Source: Prionace glauca (lineage: Eukaryota > Chordata > Chondrichthyes > Carcharhiniformes > Carcharhinidae). Taken from it: a stretch of DNA of 64,000 nucleotides. The position numbers and the translations under genes are program-made. The stretch spans positions 13,319,543-13,383,542 of the forward strand of contig CM075761.1 in the NCBI GenBank assembly GCA_037974335.1, in the 5' to 3' direction. The notes beneath the pieces were generated by a model that saw nothing but the letters and a program-made list of their open reading frames with translations, was not told where the DNA came from and did no database searches. The first letter of the stretch is position 1, and each line of letters begins with the position of its first letter. This document shows, one piece after another, positions 20,106 through 29,348 of the stretch.

Positions 20106-20207
20106 GATGGTGCAATGTGGACCATTCAATTGCCATACCTGTCCTGGTGATCCCGATTCTACTCTTGGTCCTTCTTTCTATTTGGACTTCGAAGAGCTGT
20201 AGATCAG
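20106..20207 (+). CDS. Gene A exon 4: transmembrane segment
   Basis: A 102-bp phase 1-1 exon (acceptor 'cctctttgtag', donor GTGAGC). It encodes a short stalk 'GWCNVDHS', then a membrane span of about 19 residues (248-266, 'IAIPVLVIPILLLVLLSIW'), then 'TSKSCRS'. The span holds no charged residue, so there is no sign of pairing with a DAP12- or FcR-gamma-type adaptor. Cys271 close to the membrane could be palmitoylated. The stop-transfer charges follow in this and the next exon. Signalling would have to come from the tail, which argues against a tail-less activating form. The exon sits 6.07 kb from exon 3, an intron swollen by LINE insertions. Confidence 0.85.
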
Positions 20208-20304
20208 GTGAGCAGGAATGACCAGGAGGAACGATGTCATTATTGTTCATCTAGTGGGATTCTCCTTGTAGTTTTATATTGCTGATCACAGTGTCTTGTT
20301 TCAG

Positions 20305-20335
20305 GAGAGCGAGCGAAAGAAGCCCAAAATGAAAT
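20305..20335 (+). CDS. Gene A exon 5: cytoplasmic tail mini-exon
   Basis: A 31-bp exon, phase 1 in and phase 2 out (acceptor 'gtgtcttgtttcag', donor GTGAGT). It encodes 'GERAKEAQNE' plus two bases. A 97-bp intron separates it from exon 4. The residues are charged and hydrophilic, fitting a cytoplasmic tail. No tyrosine is present. Such small tail exons are common in Ig-type receptors. Confidence rests on clean splice sites and matching phases. Confidence 0.72.
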
Positions 20336-20533
20336 GTGAGTAACTGAGCCATTTCCAAATCAATCACGAACACTCTCTTTGTAAAAACAGCTCAAAACCA
20401 TCAGCGATTCCAATGGTACATGTTGAAACATTCCATCTTTTAAAATTGAGAATTCTATCTTCAATATTTCTGGCACCTGGGCCAGGATTATCTGGAAGTA
20501 ACACCTGTTTAACAGTTTTCATTTCCTGTCTAG

Positions 20534-20586
20534 TTTGAGCTTGAGACAGGCAACACACACAGAGGATCAGAATGAGCGAAAAATGG
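20534..20586 (+). CDS. Gene A exon 6: cytoplasmic tail exon
   Basis: A 53-bp exon, phase 2 in and phase 1 out (acceptor 'atttcctgtctag', donor GTAAGT). With exon 5 it gives '(I)LSLRQATHTEDQNERKM'. There is no ITIM or ITAM tyrosine so far, and the reading does not end here, so at least one more exon is needed. Without splicing the frame would run into a SINE and on to a stop at about 20802-20804. Confidence 0.7.
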
Positions 20587-20619
20587 GTAAGTTGCATTCA
20601 AATGTTGGCAGAGATTCAG

Positions 20620-21325
20620 TAACAGATGTTTCACAGAGTCCCTACAGTGCAGAAGGAGGCCAGTCGACCATCAAGCCTGCACCGACAATAATCCCACCCA
20701 GGCCCCGTCCCCGTAATTCCGCGCATTGCCTATCTCATCCCGCTAATGCTAAGTGGCAATTTAGATTGGCCAACCCACTTAACCCTCACACTTCTGGACA
20801 CTAAGGAGGAATTTCGCATGGCTAATTCGCCTAACCCACAGATCGTTGGACACTAAGGGGCAATTTAGCATGGCAAATCCACCTAATCTGCACATCTTTG
20901 GAGACTAAGGGGCAATTTAGCATGGCAAATCCACCGAATCTGCACATCTTTGCATACTAAGGGGCAATTTAGCATGGCCCACGTAATCTGCACAAAGAGA
21001 ACATTGAGCTTGGCCAATCCTTATGATCAGGGCATCTTTGGACAATCAGGGAAACTGTAGCAGGAACAATCCACTTAATATAAAGACCTTTGGACAGGAA
21101 GGAACAATTTTACATGGACAATACACTTACTCTGGACACCTTTGAACAATATGGAGCATGGCCAACCAACCCAATCTGCTATTCTTTGGACCGTGGGATT
21201 AAACCGGAGCTCCCAGAGGGAACCCACGGAGACACAGGGCGAATGTGCGAACGCCATACTTGTATGGCCCGAGGCTGGAATTGAACCCTGCTCTGTGGCT
21301 TTGTGAAGCAGCAGTGCTAAGCGGT
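20620..21325 (-). mobile_element. SINE-1 with amplified internal unit
   Basis: The tail side starts at about 20633 ('cctacagtgcagaaggagg') and the head side ends at about 21325 ('agcagcagtgctaagc'). In between, the segment with 'cactaaggggcaatttagca' and 'cacctaatctgcacatcttt' is repeated six or seven times with a 54-58 bp period, so the copy is over twice the normal length. Confidence 0.85.
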
Positions 21326-21631
21326 GCTAAAACGGAATAAATTAATTGAGTGATATGTGTACTTCCCACTGTAAACAAAAATCCTCAATTACCTATCTTT
21401 TGGTCCCATAATTAAAAATATAATTATTGATTAATAATTCTGGCAGCGATATACCAGATTGACATAATCACCTTGCGGTGTAAATATCCCTTGTCCACCC
21501 ATTGGCGAATTGCGATCCATTGAAATATTGTTTGGAAGTTTGATGTATTGGGGACCATTTATGTACTAGGAAAACGCTGGTGTTTGTGGGAGCCATCTTT
21601 GGATTGACGCACTGTGGGGCCAATTAACCTT
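21326..21631. other. No recognised feature
   Basis: AT-rich, unique-looking sequence. I looked for a further gene A tail exon and found no convincing one. Confidence 0.45.
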
Positions 21632-21980
21632 GAGGCAGCACGGTAGCACAGTGGTTAGCACTGCTGCTTTACATTTCCAGGGTCCTGGGGTCGATTCCTG
21701 GCTTGGGTGAGTGTGTGTGTGGATTTATGCACATTCCCCTCGTGTCTGCGTGGGTTTCCTCAGGGTGGTCCGGTTTCCTCCCACAGTCCAAAGTCAGGGT
21801 TAGTTTGCTTGGCCGTGCTAAGAAATTGCTCCTTAGTGTCCAGGGATGTATAGTTTAGTGAGATTAGTAGGTATAACATGTAGGGATATGGGGCTAGGAC
21901 CTGGGTGGGATTGTGTTCGGTGCAGACTCGATGGGCCGAAGAAACTCTTTCTGCACTGTAGGGTTCTATGATTCTATGGA
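21632..21980 (+). mobile_element. SINE-1, full length
   Basis: Head 'gcacggtagcacagtggtta', B box 'ggggtcgattcctggc', body, and end 'ctgcactgtagggttctatg'. Confidence 0.9.
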
Positions 21981-22002
21981 CGTATTGGGGCCATATGTTA
22001 TC

Positions 22003-22202
22003 AATAATGTTTGTGTGTGTATGCAATGCTGAATGTGTGTGTATGTGTGTGTGTGTATGTGCGTCTATGTCTGTGTGTGTGTGTGTGTGTGTGTTCGTGT
22101 ATATGCAATATTGAATGTGTGTGTGTGTGTGCGCCTATGTCGTTGTGTTTGTGTGTGTGTGTGTGTGTAATATTGACTGTGTCTATATGTGTGGGTGTAT
22201 GC
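22003..22202 (+). repeat. TG-rich compound array
   Basis: (TG)n runs broken by 'tatgcaatgctgaatg', 'tatgcaatattgaatg' and 'gtaatattgactg'. The spacer recurs in the array at 24775-25010. ORFs across it are composition artefacts. Confidence 0.9.
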
Positions 22203-22229
22203 TGTTCAGATCCCCAATAACCTGTCCTG

Positions 22230-22800
22230 ATCACTACACTCTGATGCGATATTGAAGGAAGCCCACTAACATATCTACTTTCTCAGGAGACTAAGAACAT
22301 CTGTTAGATCTCTCAACAGTTGTTAAAGACACACTGACGAAAACATCCTTGCCGGATGAATAACAGCTTGGTATGGCTCATGTTCTAGTCAAGACCGTAA
22401 GAAACTACAAAGAGTTGTGAACGTTGCCTAACCCATCACACAAACAGCCTCGCATCCATTGAATCCTTCTAAACTTCACCCTGGCTGGGGAACGGCACCC
22501 AGCATTATCAAGGACCCTAGACACTCTTTCTCCTTTTTCTTTGTTGGAAAATAAGATATAAAAGTCTGATGTCATGGACCAACAGACTCTACAACAGCTT
22601 GTTCCCTGCTGCCATCAGACTTTTGATTGGGCCTACCATATATCAAGGTCAACTTTCTCTACACGCGAGATATGACTATAACATCAAATTCTGCACTGTC
22701 CCATTTCCTTCTCAATGGAATTGAGGCATTATCTGTATAGAGCGGAAGAAACAATACTTTTCACTATATACCAATACACGTGACAATAATAAATCTATCA
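22230..22800 (+). mobile_element. L2-like LINE 3' end
   Basis: 'ataacagcttggtatggctc', 'gctgccatcagacttttga', and the end 'cacgtgacaataataaatc'. Confidence 0.75.
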
Positions 22801-22856
22801 GGAAATCAAATGCACGTCTTTAAAAACATTGTATCCTTTAACTAAACCCAAATAGA

Positions 22857-23030
22857 TTCAATAACACACACGAGGCTGGTCCAAGCGATGACAGAGAGGA
22901 AACAAGAGAAGATTCTCGAGATCAATGGAAACATCCCGCTTCTTTTGAGAACTCTGTCTTTATTGATAAGTGCGAGTTGAACGATGGCAACATAATCGGG
23001 AACATTCGACGGCAATACTCCCACCATTAG
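22857..23030 (+). CDS. Possible 3' exon of gene A (uncertain)
   Basis: Unique sequence right after an L2 tail, with an acceptor-like 'tttaactaaacccaaatag' ending at 22855. Entered in phase 2 (from exon 5, skipping exon 6) it gives 57 hydrophilic residues, including 'DDREETREDSRDQWKHP' and ending 'NIRRQYSHH' then stop. Entered in phase 1 (from exon 6) another frame runs about 43 codons to a stop at about 22987. Both would complete a tail and neither has an ITIM. The acceptor is mediocre and I see no poly(A) signal after it, so this is a guess worth testing by RNA. Confidence 0.25.
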   Translation, partial: FNNTHEAGPSDDREETREDSRDQWKHPASFENSVFIDKCELNDGNIIGNIRRQYSHH

Positions 23031-23431
23031 CCATGCAGTCCAGAGGGAAAAAGAAAACGAGGCCTACAGAATGGAAGTTGTTCGGGAAAAGTCGGGAGAC
23101 AATCTGCCCCTCGAGATCACATAGTCTGCGGCATAACTAGGAATCAAGGCATTTATTCTCGGACCATTAAGCACCAGGGGCAGTTCTTCATGAGGTTTCT
23201 GGTTTCAACTGAACATCGCGTGAACTCACCAGGGGACAGATTTAAAAATGTATCCAATGGCTAGAACTTCCGACCATGCTGTACTCCTGACCTGAGCTTC
23301 GACTATGGCCTTATTCTGGGGGACGGATAGGGTTTTGGAAATAACTGAGATAGAGTGTGAAGTGATGCAGATTGCCTCAAATCCCACCCAGGAGAGGAGT
23401 AAAAGACAGTCTAGTGATGGATGCCTCACTT
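23031..23431. other. No recognised feature
   Basis: Unique-looking sequence between the possible gene A tail exon and a SINE-2. It could be 3' untranslated region, but no AATAAA is visible. Confidence 0.4.
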
Positions 23432-23757
23432 GAACAAAGAACAAAGAACAAAACAGCACGGGAAACAGGCCCTTCGGCCCAACGAGCCCGCGCCGCCGTC
23501 CCATGGTCAGTGACCTATTCATGACTCTAGTCTATGCCTAATGTGTGAGGATCAGGGAGGTCCAATATAGGGACAATTTGTTACCCAATCAATCAGCCTA
23601 AAAGCACATTTTTGGGATGTGGGAGGAAACCGGAGCACCCGGAGGAAACCCACGCAACCACGGGGAGAACGCACAAACTCCCACGGACACAGGCCCAACT
23701 CCATGTGTCCGCACAGTAACAGAGATAACCTCTGTGCTGCCATGATGCCCTCGTTGT
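23432..23757 (-). mobile_element. SINE-2 copy
   Basis: 'gaacaaagaacaaagaacaa' tail complement, 'ggcccttcggcccaacgag', and body to 'gtgctgccatgatgccctcg'. Close to the copies at 53294-53620 and 59620-59950, which share the 'gtgacctattcatga' variant region. Confidence 0.88.
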
Positions 23758-24084
23758 GGACTTGTGTCAGGTCTTCCGACATGGGAGCAGTGGGTCTATT
23801 GTATAATGATCTCCAAATGTGTTGTGGCGAACCAATATATGTACACTGATGTCTATAAAATTAGGAGGGTTATTTGTGTGTGTATGATATTAGTAGTTGC
23901 TCCCTTAGATATCGAACTTTTTGCGACACTTTAGTCACACTCTGTTCACACGGCAGTCTCTTCATCTACGGTGCGGACAGAACATCAGTAGCATGACCCG
24001 CAAAGTGGAAATGAGTGATCATTTCCTCAAGACCTTCACTGACTTTTTCCTGACATTGATAAACAGCAACGATTCCAGAAGGCG
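23758..24084. other. No recognised feature
   Basis: Unique-looking sequence; the short ORFs show nothing. Confidence 0.45.
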
Positions 24085-24370
24085 CTGTGCAGACACATGG
24101 ATTTGGGATGGTGTCTGCGGGAGTTTGCACATTCTCCCCGCGCTTGCGTGGGTTTTCTCCGGGTGCTCCGGTTTCCTTCCACACCCCAAAGATGTGCTGA
24201 TTTGTGTAACAAATTGTCCTTAAATTAGTCTTCCCTCAGTGTGGAATGCCATAAGCATAGACAAGGGCCATGGGTGGACGGGGGACTCATAATGTTAAAA
24301 TGGCGGCGCGGGCTCGTTGGGCCGAAGGACCTGTTTCCCGTGCTGTGTTGTTCTTTGTTCTTCGTTAATT
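24085..24370 (+). mobile_element. SINE-2 copy
   Basis: 'ctgtgcagacacatggattt', 'gtcttccctcagtgtggaat', and tail 'gttgttctttgttcttcgtt'. Confidence 0.88.
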
Positions 24371-24769
24371 CCCTGTTCAGAGTCTTCAGAATTTCCTGTC
24401 CAGAACGAATTTGAATCGTTTTCAACGGTTTGTTTTGTGTGCATATTTTGGCTGGCAAATTTGTTGTGTGGTCATTTTAATATTTTTTTTCCACTTGAAT
24501 GCAATTGTAAGAGACGGGGCATTGGAATATTTGACATTTATCGCTATGATTATTTTGGCTACTTTTGCAGCAATAAAATAACTCATATTCATCCACTAAT
24601 GGGACAATGAAAATCTCCTATCTTTGTTAAAAGTGCTAATTTTACCTGAATTGTCTGTGCAACGCCCTGATGTTCAACTTCTTCGTAGCGACATTTTAGC
24701 AGTATTTAACACAGAAACTTAGTGTGACAACAATAACTTTTCATCAAAGACTTGTCACAGTTTGTCATT
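24371..24769. other. No recognised feature
   Basis: AT-rich unique-looking sequence between genes A and B. A 97-codon ORF ends here but has no known motif. Confidence 0.45.
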
Positions 24770-25012
24770 AAGTTTGCCTGTGTGCAATTGTGACTTTGTG
24801 CGTGTGATCAGTGTTAACTGTGTGTGGATGTGTGCAATGCTGACTGTGTTTTTGTGTGTTTGCGTTTCTGATTTGCATGCATTAACAACTGTCTGTGTAT
24901 GTGTGTGCATAAGTGCAGAGTTGACTGTGTGTGGGTGCGTGTGCAATGCTGTGTGTGTGCGTGCAATGTTGCCTGTTTGTGTGTGTGTGTGTGTTTATGT
25001 GCAGAGTGATAG
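24770..25012 (+). repeat. TG-rich array with a recurring spacer
   Basis: (TG)n separated by 'tgtgcaatgctgactgtg'-like and 'gtgcagagttgactgtg' spacers, four to five diverged units. Related to the array at 22003-22202. Confidence 0.85.
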
Positions 25013-25059
25013 CCAAATTCGTGAGTCTTCGGGTTAGCCCATTAGTCACATTGTTGAAC

Positions 25060-25065
25060 TTTATT
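25060..25065 (-). terminator. Gene B poly(A) signal (distal)
   Basis: AATAAA on the minus strand, 121 bases past the gene B stop codon. Confidence 0.6.
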
Positions 25066-25126
25066 TATGTGAAAACAAAACACATTAATAGCATGACATA
25101 GACAGAAATGTAGATTGGTAGTTGAA

Positions 25127-25132
25127 TTTATT
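25127..25132 (-). terminator. Gene B poly(A) signal (proximal)
   Basis: AATAAA on the minus strand, 53 bases past the stop codon. Two signals so close after the stop support this as the true 3' end. Confidence 0.6.
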
Positions 25133-25185
25133 CTAGAGTGAATTATTGGAGCCAGGAAGCTTCAACCGTGCATGGATAACTTTTC

Positions 25186-25277
25186 TCACTCTATTCCCAG
25201 AATAAGGAAAATCCAAAGGAGGGCAATTGCAGCGAGACACACACGATTTGGGAATGACTTTGATGTTCCACTAAATT
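25186..25277 (-). CDS. Gene B last exon: arginine-bearing transmembrane segment, short tail
   Basis: The terminal exon enters in phase 1 behind a strong acceptor (a run of T then 'ccag') and stops with TGA at 25186-25188. Joined to the exon at 27342-27641 it gives 'EFSGTSKSFP', then a span 'NRVCLAAIALLWIFLILG', then Ile-Glu and the stop. An Arg next to an Asn at the outer edge of the span, followed by '(I/V)CLxA', matches the membrane segment of leukocyte-receptor-complex activating receptors (GPVI, NKp46 and FcalphaR types), which use that Arg to bind the ITAM-bearing FcR gamma chain. The near absence of a cytoplasmic tail fits: signalling would come from the partner. The usual spacing is Asn-x-x-Arg and here it is Asn-Arg. 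The partner is inferred, not seen. Confidence 0.82.
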
Positions 25278-25529
25278 CTGGAAAAAAAACGATAAATAAA
25301 TTGGAATATCAGATGAAAATTATCATGCAAGCAGTGTAAAAATGAGTAGAGGCCCACTTACCTCAGCCTCCCTCCAAATCTCTGGCAGAGGCAGATACAG
25401 GAATTGGCAATTCCGGAGCGTAGGGATGTTAATGGCAACCACCAGCCATGCACAGAAGGAAATGGGGTGATATTCAAGAGGCTGAGTTTCACATTTATGG
25501 GGTTGTGGTTTAGGAAGTTCAGAGGGGAT
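25278..25529. other. Gene B intron; no recognised repeat
   Basis: Contains a strong donor-like site on the minus strand (GTAAGT from 25361), but the exon it would close has a stop in the needed frame, so I did not call it. Confidence 0.5.
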
Positions 25530-25980
25530 TTTAAGAACAGAACATATGATCTAGGAGCACGAATTGACTATCTGGCCTCGCGAGCCTGCTCCATCATTCA
25601 ATAAGATCATAGAACATAGAACATAGAACATAGAACATAGAACATTACAGCGCAGAACAGGCCCTTCGGCCCACGATGTTACGCCGACCAGTTACAAAAA
25701 CAATGACCCACTAGCCTATACCAATCCCTTTTCGTCCATAAACCTATCCACAGATCTCTTAAACGCCCCAAACTAGGCGCATTTACAACTGCAGCAGGCA
25801 CGGCATTTCATGGATTCAGATCCACTTACCCGCCCGCTCACCACAACCCTTAATTTTTAAGTGTCCAGAAATCTGTCTATATTTTCCTTAAACACATTCA
25901 ACGCAGCAGCGTCCACTACTTCACTGGGCAGGGAATTCCATAGATTCGCAACCCTTTGGGTGAAGAAGTTCTCCTCAACC
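25530..25980 (-). mobile_element. CR1-B fragment split by CR1-A
   Basis: Left arm 'gagcctgctccatcattcaa' to 25607. The right arm from about 25816 decodes to 'FFTQRVANLWNSLPSEVVD' on the minus strand. CR1-A (25608-25815) sits between. Confidence 0.75.
25608..25815 (-). mobile_element. CR1-A, 5'-truncated
   Basis: Five 'atagaac' units at the 3' terminus, then 'acaggcccttcggcccacga' and the end of ORF2. Confidence 0.88.
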
Positions 25981-26075
25981 CAACATGAGTGGGTTGGAGA
26001 TGGAAGGATATAGGAGATTGTTTTAAATAAGGTTCTGTAGCCTTGGGACATCCCTGGTAATGTATAAGGACGTGG

Positions 26076-26550
26076 AAGTATGCTAATTCTCCTTTAATTC
26101 ACAGGTTTTAAGTCGGTTCGCCTTGTTGTCCAACAGGGGGCATACACGCGATGGGTCGTACAAGTTCTGCTCTTGGGTGTTCGAGAATAGCCTAGTACTT
26201 CATGTCGTTACTGTACGCTTAAACTGGACCAGATGCTGGGCAACACGACAGCTCAGTGACTATCACTGATTGCTGTGCAGACACATGGATTTAGGCCAGT
26301 GTCTGTGGGAGTTTGCGCATCCTCCCCGTGCCTGCGTGGGTTTTCTCCGGGTGCTCCGGTTTCGTCCCACACCCCAAAGATGTGCTATTAGCTTGATTGG
26401 TGGTAATAAATTGACCCTGAATTAGTTCTCCCTCAATGTGGAATGCCATAAGCATAGAGAGGGGTCATGGGTGGAGGGGGGACTGGTAATGTTAAAATGG
26501 CGGCGCGGGGCCTGTTTCCCGTTTTTTTTTCTTTGTTCTTTGTTCTTTAT
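26076..26550 (+). mobile_element. Composite SINE-2 with a long non-tRNA head
   Basis: From 'gctaattctcctttaattca' through 'ggttttaagtcggttcgcc' and 'gtactgtacgctt' to the SINE-2 body and its 'tttgttctttgttcttt' tail. The first 160 or so bases are not part of ordinary SINE-2 copies but recur at 30832-30998 and, in part, at 53621-53712. A homopolymer T run marks the 3' end. Confidence 0.75.
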
Positions 26551-26554
26551 TTTG

Positions 26555-26790
26555 CGGCTCTGCCTACCAGTTCCACTTACAACCGTCAGGAGATACAACC
26601 TTCGTGGGTCTATCTTACCTGTTTCCTTCATAATTTTATATGTTTATTGAAGATCCCCTCCCCCCCCCCATCATTCTTCTCAAATGCAATGAGCATAGTT
26701 CCAGTCTACTCGATCTGTCCTCATAAACCAATGCTCTCAACTCCGGAATCGACCTGGCGAATTTCTTCTGCACCCCCTCCATTCTCACAT
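26555..26790 (-). mobile_element. CR1-D ORF2 fragment
   Basis: Plus-strand 'tcttctcaaatgcaatgagc' and 'aatttcttctgcaccccctc' are the reverse complement of the 'RMRGDLI'-to-'ERVQRRF' region. Confidence 0.6.
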
Positions 26791-26794
26791 CGAC

Positions 26795-27150
26795 CTTATA
26801 GAGGTTTATAAAACGTGGAGAGGAAAACGTGGGTGGATTCTCGGAGGCTATTTCCCAGGGCTGAAATGGTCGCTACGAGAGGACACAGGTTTAAGGTCCT
26901 GGGAAGCACGTACGGAGGAGATGTCAGGGGTAAGTTTTTCACTCAGAGGGTGGTGAGCGAGTGGAATCGGCTGCCTTCGGTGGTGGTAGAAGCGAACTCC
27001 GTGGGGTCTTTTAAAAGACTTCTGGATGAGTATATGGGATCTAATGGCATTAGAAGTTACAGGTAGTTCTATGGCTTGGTAGGTATAGATGTGATCGGCA
27101 CAACTTGTGGGCCGAAGGGCCTGTTTGTGCTGTAGTGTTCTATGTTCTCT
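26795..27150 (+). mobile_element. CR1-C, 5'-truncated
   Basis: Decodes to 'RRLFPRAEMVATRGHRFKVL' and 'FFTQRVVSEWNRLPSVVVEA', with tail 'cggcacaacttgtgggccga' and 'tgttctatgttct'. Confidence 0.88.
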
Positions 27151-27341
27151 AATTGTGTACACCACAGACGTGAGAGAAGTTAACTTTCTCGAGATGAAAG
27201 GTATCAAAAGGGTTGGAATTTGGCAGGAGTATGGTGCTGGGCCATCCCTGATAAATGGGGCTGAATGGCCTTCTTTTCCATGTTGTTAACGTGTTAACTG
27301 ACCCTGGGTGATGCCGCATATCGTGATTAAGTTTCACTGAC

Positions 27342-27641
27342 CTGTCACCGTCACATGCACCGCAGTGCTGCGGGGCGAGTGATAGGCGATGTGCTTTACA
27401 ATTCGCGCATAACCACAGGTGTAATTCCATGACCCCGTCACCATCAAGTCATTGACGATGAATGACGCCGCATGGACGGCGCCAGATACATCCAGAGTTC
27501 CTTTCTTTTCGCCATCACGGTAGAAGTAAAAGCGACCGCCCGAGGGCAGAATGGCACCTGTGCAGGTAAGTCGTATGGGCTTGCCTTTAGTCACCACACC
27601 TGTATGTGGTTCCACAGAAATCTTAGCATGTGGGAGCTCCT
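27342..27641 (-). CDS. Gene B Ig domain 4 (C2-type, LRC/FcR-like)
   Basis: A 300-bp phase 1-1 exon (acceptor 'tgtttaatttcag', donor GTCAGT). It starts 'EELPHAKISVEPHTGVV' and ends 'STAVHVTVTG'. Core cysteines lie in 'PIRLTCTG' and 'SWNYTCGYA'. The C-strand reads 'GRFYFYRDGEKKG': the F-x-(F/L)-Y-(R/K)-(D/E)-G pattern that replaces the core Trp is a hallmark of LILR, KIR, GPVI and Fc-receptor-type domains. One sequon (Asn-Tyr-Thr) sits before the second Cys. It is the membrane-proximal domain and splices in phase to the transmembrane exon at 25277. There is no stop or shift in it. Confidence 0.87.
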
Positions 27642-27699
27642 CTGAAATTAAACAGTCAGAGACATTAGAAGCCCACAGAACGTTGGAGCAGCAATTAAA

Positions 27700-28358
27700 C
27701 ATAAGAACATAAACGTAAGAACATAAGAAATAGGAGCAGGAGTAGGCCATCCAGCCCTTCGAGCCTGCTCCGCCGTTCAATAAGGTCATGGCTGATGTGA
27801 AGTGGCTCAGTTCCACTTAGAACATAGAACATAGAACATTACAGCGCAGAACAGGCCCTTCGGCCCACGATGTTGCGCCGACCAGTTACAAAAACAATGA
27901 CCCACTAACCTAAACCAATCCCTTTTCGTCCATAAACCTATCTACGGATCTTTTAAACGCCCCCAAACTAGGCGCATTAATTTATTAATATTAATAAAAT
28001 TATTTATTTATTAATTAATAAAATTAATAATTAAAAAAATAATAATTAATTAATAACCCCCCCCCCCCCTTAATTTAAAGCCATGCCCCCTCGTGCTAGA
28101 TTTCTCCATCAGAGGAAAAAGGCTATCACTATCCACCCTATCTAAACCTCTAATCATCTTATATGTTTCAATAAGATCCCCTCTTAGCCATTTCCCGCCT
28201 TCTCCCCATAACTCTTAATCCCCTTGCCTACCAAAAACCTATCTGCCCGCGTCTTAAATATATTTAGCGAGGCAGCCTCCACCACTTCAATGGGCAGAGA
28301 ATTCCAGAGATTCACTGCCCTTTGAGTGAAAAAGTTTCCCCTCAACTCCATTCTAAAT
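27700..28358 (-). mobile_element. CR1-B 3' end split by CR1-A
   Basis: The left arm runs from the tail complement near 27712 to 'gctcagttccactt' (27817). The right arm resumes at about 28188 with 'atttcccgccttctcccca' and runs to 28358. In the gene B intron between domains 3 and 4, same strand as the gene. Confidence 0.82.
27818..28187 (-). mobile_element. CR1-A, 5'-truncated, with AT-rich and poly(C) interruption
   Basis: Normal CR1-A to 'actaggcgcatt', then about 85 bases of TAAT/TTAT simple sequence and a C run at 28058-28070. CR1-A then resumes at 'cttaatttaaagccatgccc'. Confidence 0.8.
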
Positions 28359-28398
28359 GGGCTGAATGGCCTCTTTCTGCACTGTAGGATTTCTATGA
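28359..28398 (+). mobile_element. SINE-1 3' end only
   Basis: 'gggctgaatggcctctttct' then 'gcactgtaggatttctatg'. Confidence 0.6.
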
Positions 28399-28404
28399 TT
28401 TTTC

Positions 28405-28705
28405 TATGTATCTACTGTTCCTGCCCTTCTAGATAGAAGTGGTCGTGGGTTTCGAAGGTGCTGTTGAAGGATTTTTGGTGAATTACTGCAGTGCATCCTG
28501 TAGCTGGTACTCACTGCTACTACTGCACCTCAGTGGTGGAGGGAGTGGATGTTTGCGGATGTGGTGCCATACCAAACAGAATGTTTTGTCCTGCATGGTT
28601 TCGACCTTCTTGGATGTTCTTGGAACTGCACCCTTCCAGACAAGTGGTGAGTGCTCAACTGTACTCCTAATTCAACTCGGGTGTTGGGTTACTCTCCTTA
28701 GTACT
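28405..28705 (-). mobile_element. LINE-R fragment
   Basis: 'agtggtcgtgggtttcgaag', 'aattactgcagtgcatcctg' and 'gaactgcacccttccagaca' parallel 37510-37750 within the larger LINE-R copy. Confidence 0.75.
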
Positions 28706-29210
28706 CTGGATGCCTCACTACAGGAAGGAGGTGGAAGTAATTGGGAGGGTGCAAGGGAGATTTACAAGGATGTTGCCTGGATTGGGAGGCATGCCTCATG
28801 AAGATAGGTTGAGGGAGCTGGGTCTCTTCTCCCTGGAGAGACGAGGGTTGAGAGGCGACCTGATAGAGGTTTATAAAATGTTGAGAGGTATAGATAGAGT
28901 GGATTCTCGGAGGCTATTTCCCAATGCTGAAATGGTCGCTACGAGAGGACACAGGTTTAAGGTGCTGGAAAGCAAGTACAGAGGAGATGTTAGGGGTAGA
29001 TGTTTCACTCAGAGGGTGGTGAGTGAGTGGAATCGGCTGCCGTTGGTGGTGGTAGATGGAAAATCAGTGGGGTCTTTTAGCAGACTTCTGGATGAGTATA
29101 TGGGATTTAATGGGACTGGGAATTATAGATAGTTCTATGGCTTGGTAGGTATAGATGTGTTCGGCGCAACTTGTGGGCCAAAGGCCCTGTTTGTGCTGTA
29201 ATGTTCCAAG
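28706..29210 (+). mobile_element. CR1-C, 5'-truncated
   Basis: The ORF2 end is open from 'MPHYRKEVEVIGRVQGRFTR' to 'DEYMGFNGTGNYR', followed by the CR1-C tail. It inserted into or next to LINE-R. Confidence 0.88.
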
Positions 29211-29348
29211 TACTCCTAAACTCTGAGCAGCTTCCTGTCTTGAGAGTGGAAAAAATAACTATCTGGATGGAAGGGCCATGTATACAACGGTGCAGCCAAC
29301 AATGTTCAAGTTGAGCATGACTTTGACGTTCAAAGATATCTCACTCAC

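Noticed and set aside
22001-22234. His-Thr and Cys-Val ORFs on both strands
   Set aside because: Encoded by TG/CA repeats; the same artefact occurs at 24755-25037 and 62864-63257.
25346-25500. Minus-strand exon ending at a strong GTAAGT donor (last base 25362)
   Set aside because: The frame required to join the membrane exon contains a TGA just before the donor, and no Ig or stalk motif is visible; kept only as a note.
27642-27816. Longer N-terminal extension of the domain 4 ORF
   Set aside because: The bases beyond 27641 are intron and CR1-B tail; the acceptor at 27642-27643 sets the exon start.
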